From: Glycomyces harbinensis
GTDB lineage: Bacteria; Actinomycetota; Actinomycetes; Mycobacteriales; Micromonosporaceae
DNA length: 46,070 nt
Assembly: GCF_900101745.1 (NCBI RefSeq)
Contig: NZ_FNAD01000026.1
Span: 1 to 46,070 of the forward strand
Direction of reading: 5' to 3'
How positions within the stretch are numbered: position 1 is the stretch's first letter; the number at the start of each line of letters is the position of its first letter. The notes under the pieces are model-generated. The model was not told the DNA's origin and ran no database searches. It was given only the letters and a program-made list of their open reading frames with translations. The position numbers were made by a program, and so were the translations under genes. Positions 45,813 to 46,070 of this stretch are shown piece after piece.

Positions 45813-46070
45813 GTGAATCATGTGTTTCGTGATGCGATGCGGCTGATGCGAAGCCATAGCCCGCAGCGCCAGGAGGACGGGTTCCACACGTTGCTTCCCG
45901 CGGCGAGCGAGCACCTCGACGAGCTGCTCGAGGAGTTTCAGGCTGAACGCGACGATCACGGGCTGCGTTGCTGGCTGCTGGAGCTGATCGGTGAGGCAAG
46001 GTCGAACAAGGGGCTGCCAGTACTTGTGGACCAGCTCGGTTCACCCGATGAGGCGCTCCGGGGCTGGGCC
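45813..46070 (+). CDS. HEAT-repeat protein, N-terminal part (runs off right edge)
   Basis: The frame from GTG 45813 is open to the end: MNHVFRDAMRLMRSHSPQRQ, then EDGFHTLLPAASEHLDELLE, then GLRCWLLELIGEARSNKGLP and a VLVDQLGSPDEALRGWA unit. Repeated helix pairs with D/E-G-L-x-C-W-L-L-E-L-I-G-E-A identify an actinobacterial HEAT-repeat protein of unknown function. About 86 residues are present. Divergent from the propeller lipoprotein (232 nt apart). Confidence 0.75.
   Translation, partial: MNHVFRDAMRLMRSHSPQRQEDGFHTLLPAASEHLDELLEEFQAERDDHGLRCWLLELIGEARSNKGLPVLVDQLGSPDEALRGWA

Overview
The window is about 46 kb of a high-GC (roughly 70%) actinobacterial chromosome. Codons are strongly GC3-biased, GTG and TTG starts are frequent, and there is an IdeR/DmdR-type iron box, a Streptomyces-style PHO box, a BldM-like regulator and type VII secretion (T7SS) accessory proteins. 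A Glycomyces/Stackebrandtia-like organism fits, but the genus is a guess. No rRNA gene, complete tRNA gene or CRISPR array was seen.

Layout. 1-3.3 kb is a graveyard of mobile DNA: the 5' part of a transposase running off the left edge with a hairpin over its ribosome-binding site, a low-complexity stretch ending in a small His/Cys-rich ORF, two IS21-type ends flanking a zinc-ribbon gene, and degenerate palindromic repeats. 3.3-4.1 kb is a lipoprotein gene. 4.4-7.2 kb is a minimal RiPP locus: a 60-residue precursor candidate, a YcaO cyclodehydratase and a long TfuA protein, with strong hairpins after the precursor and after the operon. 7.3-8.3 kb holds two related small secreted proteins and 8.5-11.4 kb a large TPR-like protein. 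11.5-18.8 kb holds small regulators and membrane proteins (SRPBCC/ArsR pair with TGCAAC-N-GTTGCA palindromes, DUF6069-like, AraC, DoxX, HxlR, MFS with a structured leader, CDF, Smr, an excisionase-like HTH). 19.1-23 kb is a siderophore ABC uptake operon behind an iron box, followed by a beta-propeller phytase behind a three-unit PHO box.

24.4-28.0 kb (minus strand) is a T7SS toxin cassette: YbaB-like protein, EspC-like protein, WXG100/LXG-like carrier, CdiA-type tRNase toxin, SitI3-like immunity candidate and a membrane protein. Carrier and toxin share one reading frame and are separated by a single TAA. 28.2-31.7 kb is a collapsed inositol locus: a MocA/IolG-like dehydrogenase, an iolC-iolE chimera made by deletion, a perfect operator palindrome, and a LacI regulator that has lost its stop codon and runs through the antisense of a LuxR/BldM-like gene. 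32-34.7 kb has two secreted GH43 arabinan/arabinoside hydrolases, then an ABC exporter and a HEAT/TPR-like protein.

At 38.0 kb the 3' half of a tRNA-Met gene with its terminator marks one end of an integrated element. It continues rightward with a tyrosine integrase carrying an inserted Cys-rich module, a 1402-residue STAND ATPase-WD40 protein, a PQQ-propeller lipoprotein and the start of a HEAT-repeat protein. The other end, where an intact tRNA is expected, lies beyond the window. The most promising leads are the TfuA-YcaO RiPP, the split T7SS toxin, and the STAND/propeller cargo of the tRNA-integrated element.
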